A stretch of 32,877 bases of DNA from an uncultured Elusimicrobiales bacterium (GTDB taxonomy: Bacteria > Elusimicrobiota > Elusimicrobia > Elusimicrobiales > Elusimicrobiaceae), in assembly GCA_944326725.1 (NCBI GenBank), contig CALVFA010000028.1, forward strand, positions 1 through 32,877, written 5' to 3'. Below the pieces are notes generated by a model that worked only from the letters and a program-made list of their open reading frames with translations, was not told where the DNA came from and did no database searches. Of the stretch, positions 32,664 through 32,877 are shown one piece after another. The first letter of the stretch is position 1. Every line of letters starts with the position of its first letter. A program made the position numbers and the translations under genes.

Positions 32664-32735
32664 GATACTTTTGCCTATGGCGCATTTGGGACCCAAGAGC
32701 AAGGGCAAAAGGTATCTTTGTATCCTTTTGCCCTT
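32664..32735 (+). promoter_or_regulatory. Competing inverted repeats before the last gene
   Basis: AAGGGCAAAAGG (32701-32712) and CCTTTTGCCCTT (32724-32735) form a perfect 12-bp stem with an 11-nt loop. A third copy, GATACTTTTGCC (32664-32675), can instead pair with GGCAAAAGGTATC (32704-32716). The two structures exclude each other, as in an attenuator or RNA switch. No T-run follows the distal stem, so it is not a plain terminator. As DNA it could be a double operator. Confidence 0.5.
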
Positions 32736-32775
32736 CATTTAACTGCCCGAAATTTAATTTTGTATGATGAGGAAT

Positions 32776-32877
32776 ATGATTAACTTAATTAAAACTCTTT
32801 TTACTACTTGGCAAGGCTGGAGCGAAATTATTATTCCAGCCTGCGGTGCCATTATCATTCCACTATTAATTTTATGG
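32776..32877 (+). CDS. Start of a membrane protein gene, cut by window edge
   Basis: From the ATG at 32776 the frame stays open for 34 codons to the window end. A GAGG lies 3 nt upstream, slightly close. The peptide begins MINLIKTLFTTWQGWSEIII and continues into a hydrophobic stretch (IIPACGAIIIPLLILW) that looks like a first membrane span. The family cannot be told from so short a piece. The competing inverted repeats at 32664-32735 would lie in its leader or promoter. Confidence 0.5.
   Translation, partial: MINLIKTLFTTWQGWSEIIIPACGAIIIPLLILW

Noticed and set aside
32514..32783. Open frame of 89 codons starting inside the tRNA-His gene
   Set aside because: It begins in the anticodon loop and runs through two terminators and the inverted repeats; no start signal.

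Overview
The window is about 32.9 kb of dense bacterial chromosome: 25 clearly recognised or well supported full-length protein genes, two edge-truncated genes, one pseudogene and one tRNA. It looks like a fermentative, anaerobic, Gram-negative-type (diderm) gut bacterium. The reasons are a bifurcating-type trimeric [FeFe] hydrogenase, an Fe-S L-serine dehydratase, several lipoproteins including an LpoB-like one, a beta-barrel-like outer-membrane protein, and several type IV pilin-like proteins. The mix of pilin-like genes, HydABC, degenerate signalling proteins and glycolysis genes suggests an Elusimicrobium-like lineage (phylum Elusimicrobiota). That placement is my inference and was not tested by any search. 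No CRISPR array, insertion sequence, prophage or origin was found.

Layout. 1-2409 (minus): an M3 metallopeptidase followed by a DUF4156-like lipoprotein cut by the edge. 2641-6265 (plus): an operon of IspH fused to a UbiA-like membrane domain, phosphofructokinase and RlmB, closed by a shared bidirectional terminator. 6274-8090 (minus): a type IV pilin-like protein and a purple-acid-phosphatase-like protein that has lost most metal ligands. 8091-8460: a gene-free stretch with palindromic repeats. 8461-11697 (plus): an operon of outer-membrane protein, soluble histidine kinase, small helical protein and AI-2E-family transporter. 11783-17068 (minus): a seven-gene envelope operon of pseudopilin-like protein, LpoB-like, COG3014-like and LPP20-like lipoproteins, FKBP isomerase and two single-span membrane proteins. 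17095-18045 (minus): an EamA transporter. 18112-18193: a nested inverted-repeat element. 18218-20149 (minus): a 643-residue Cys-rich pilin. 20232-24530 (minus): the hydCBA hydrogenase operon with a consensus promoter, structured leader and terminator. 24616-27007 (minus): a DUF1646 transporter and two MntP-family proteins. 27047-28844 (plus): L-serine dehydratase and a nitroreductase. 28853-30033 (minus): a subtilisin-like lipoprotein gene broken by a nonsense codon and a frameshift. 30148-32367 (plus): a Cache-type membrane sensor with degenerate GGDEF and EAL domains. 32479-32556: tRNA-His, then tandem terminators, a set of competing inverted repeats and the start of a membrane protein at the edge.

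How it fits together. Sugar (Pfk) and serine (SdaA) catabolism would supply reduced carriers that HydABC disposes of as H2. IspH supplies isoprenoid precursors next to a prenyltransferase-like membrane domain. Much of the remaining content concerns the envelope: lipoproteins, pilins, secreted proteases and membrane sensors. The strongest leads are the IspH-membrane fusion, the giant Cys-rich pilin, a recurring leaderless promoter design (a -10 box 6-7 nt before the ATG with no Shine-Dalgarno at six genes), several proteins whose catalytic residues are lost, and structured non-coding elements near 8.2, 18.1, 24.4 and 32.7 kb.
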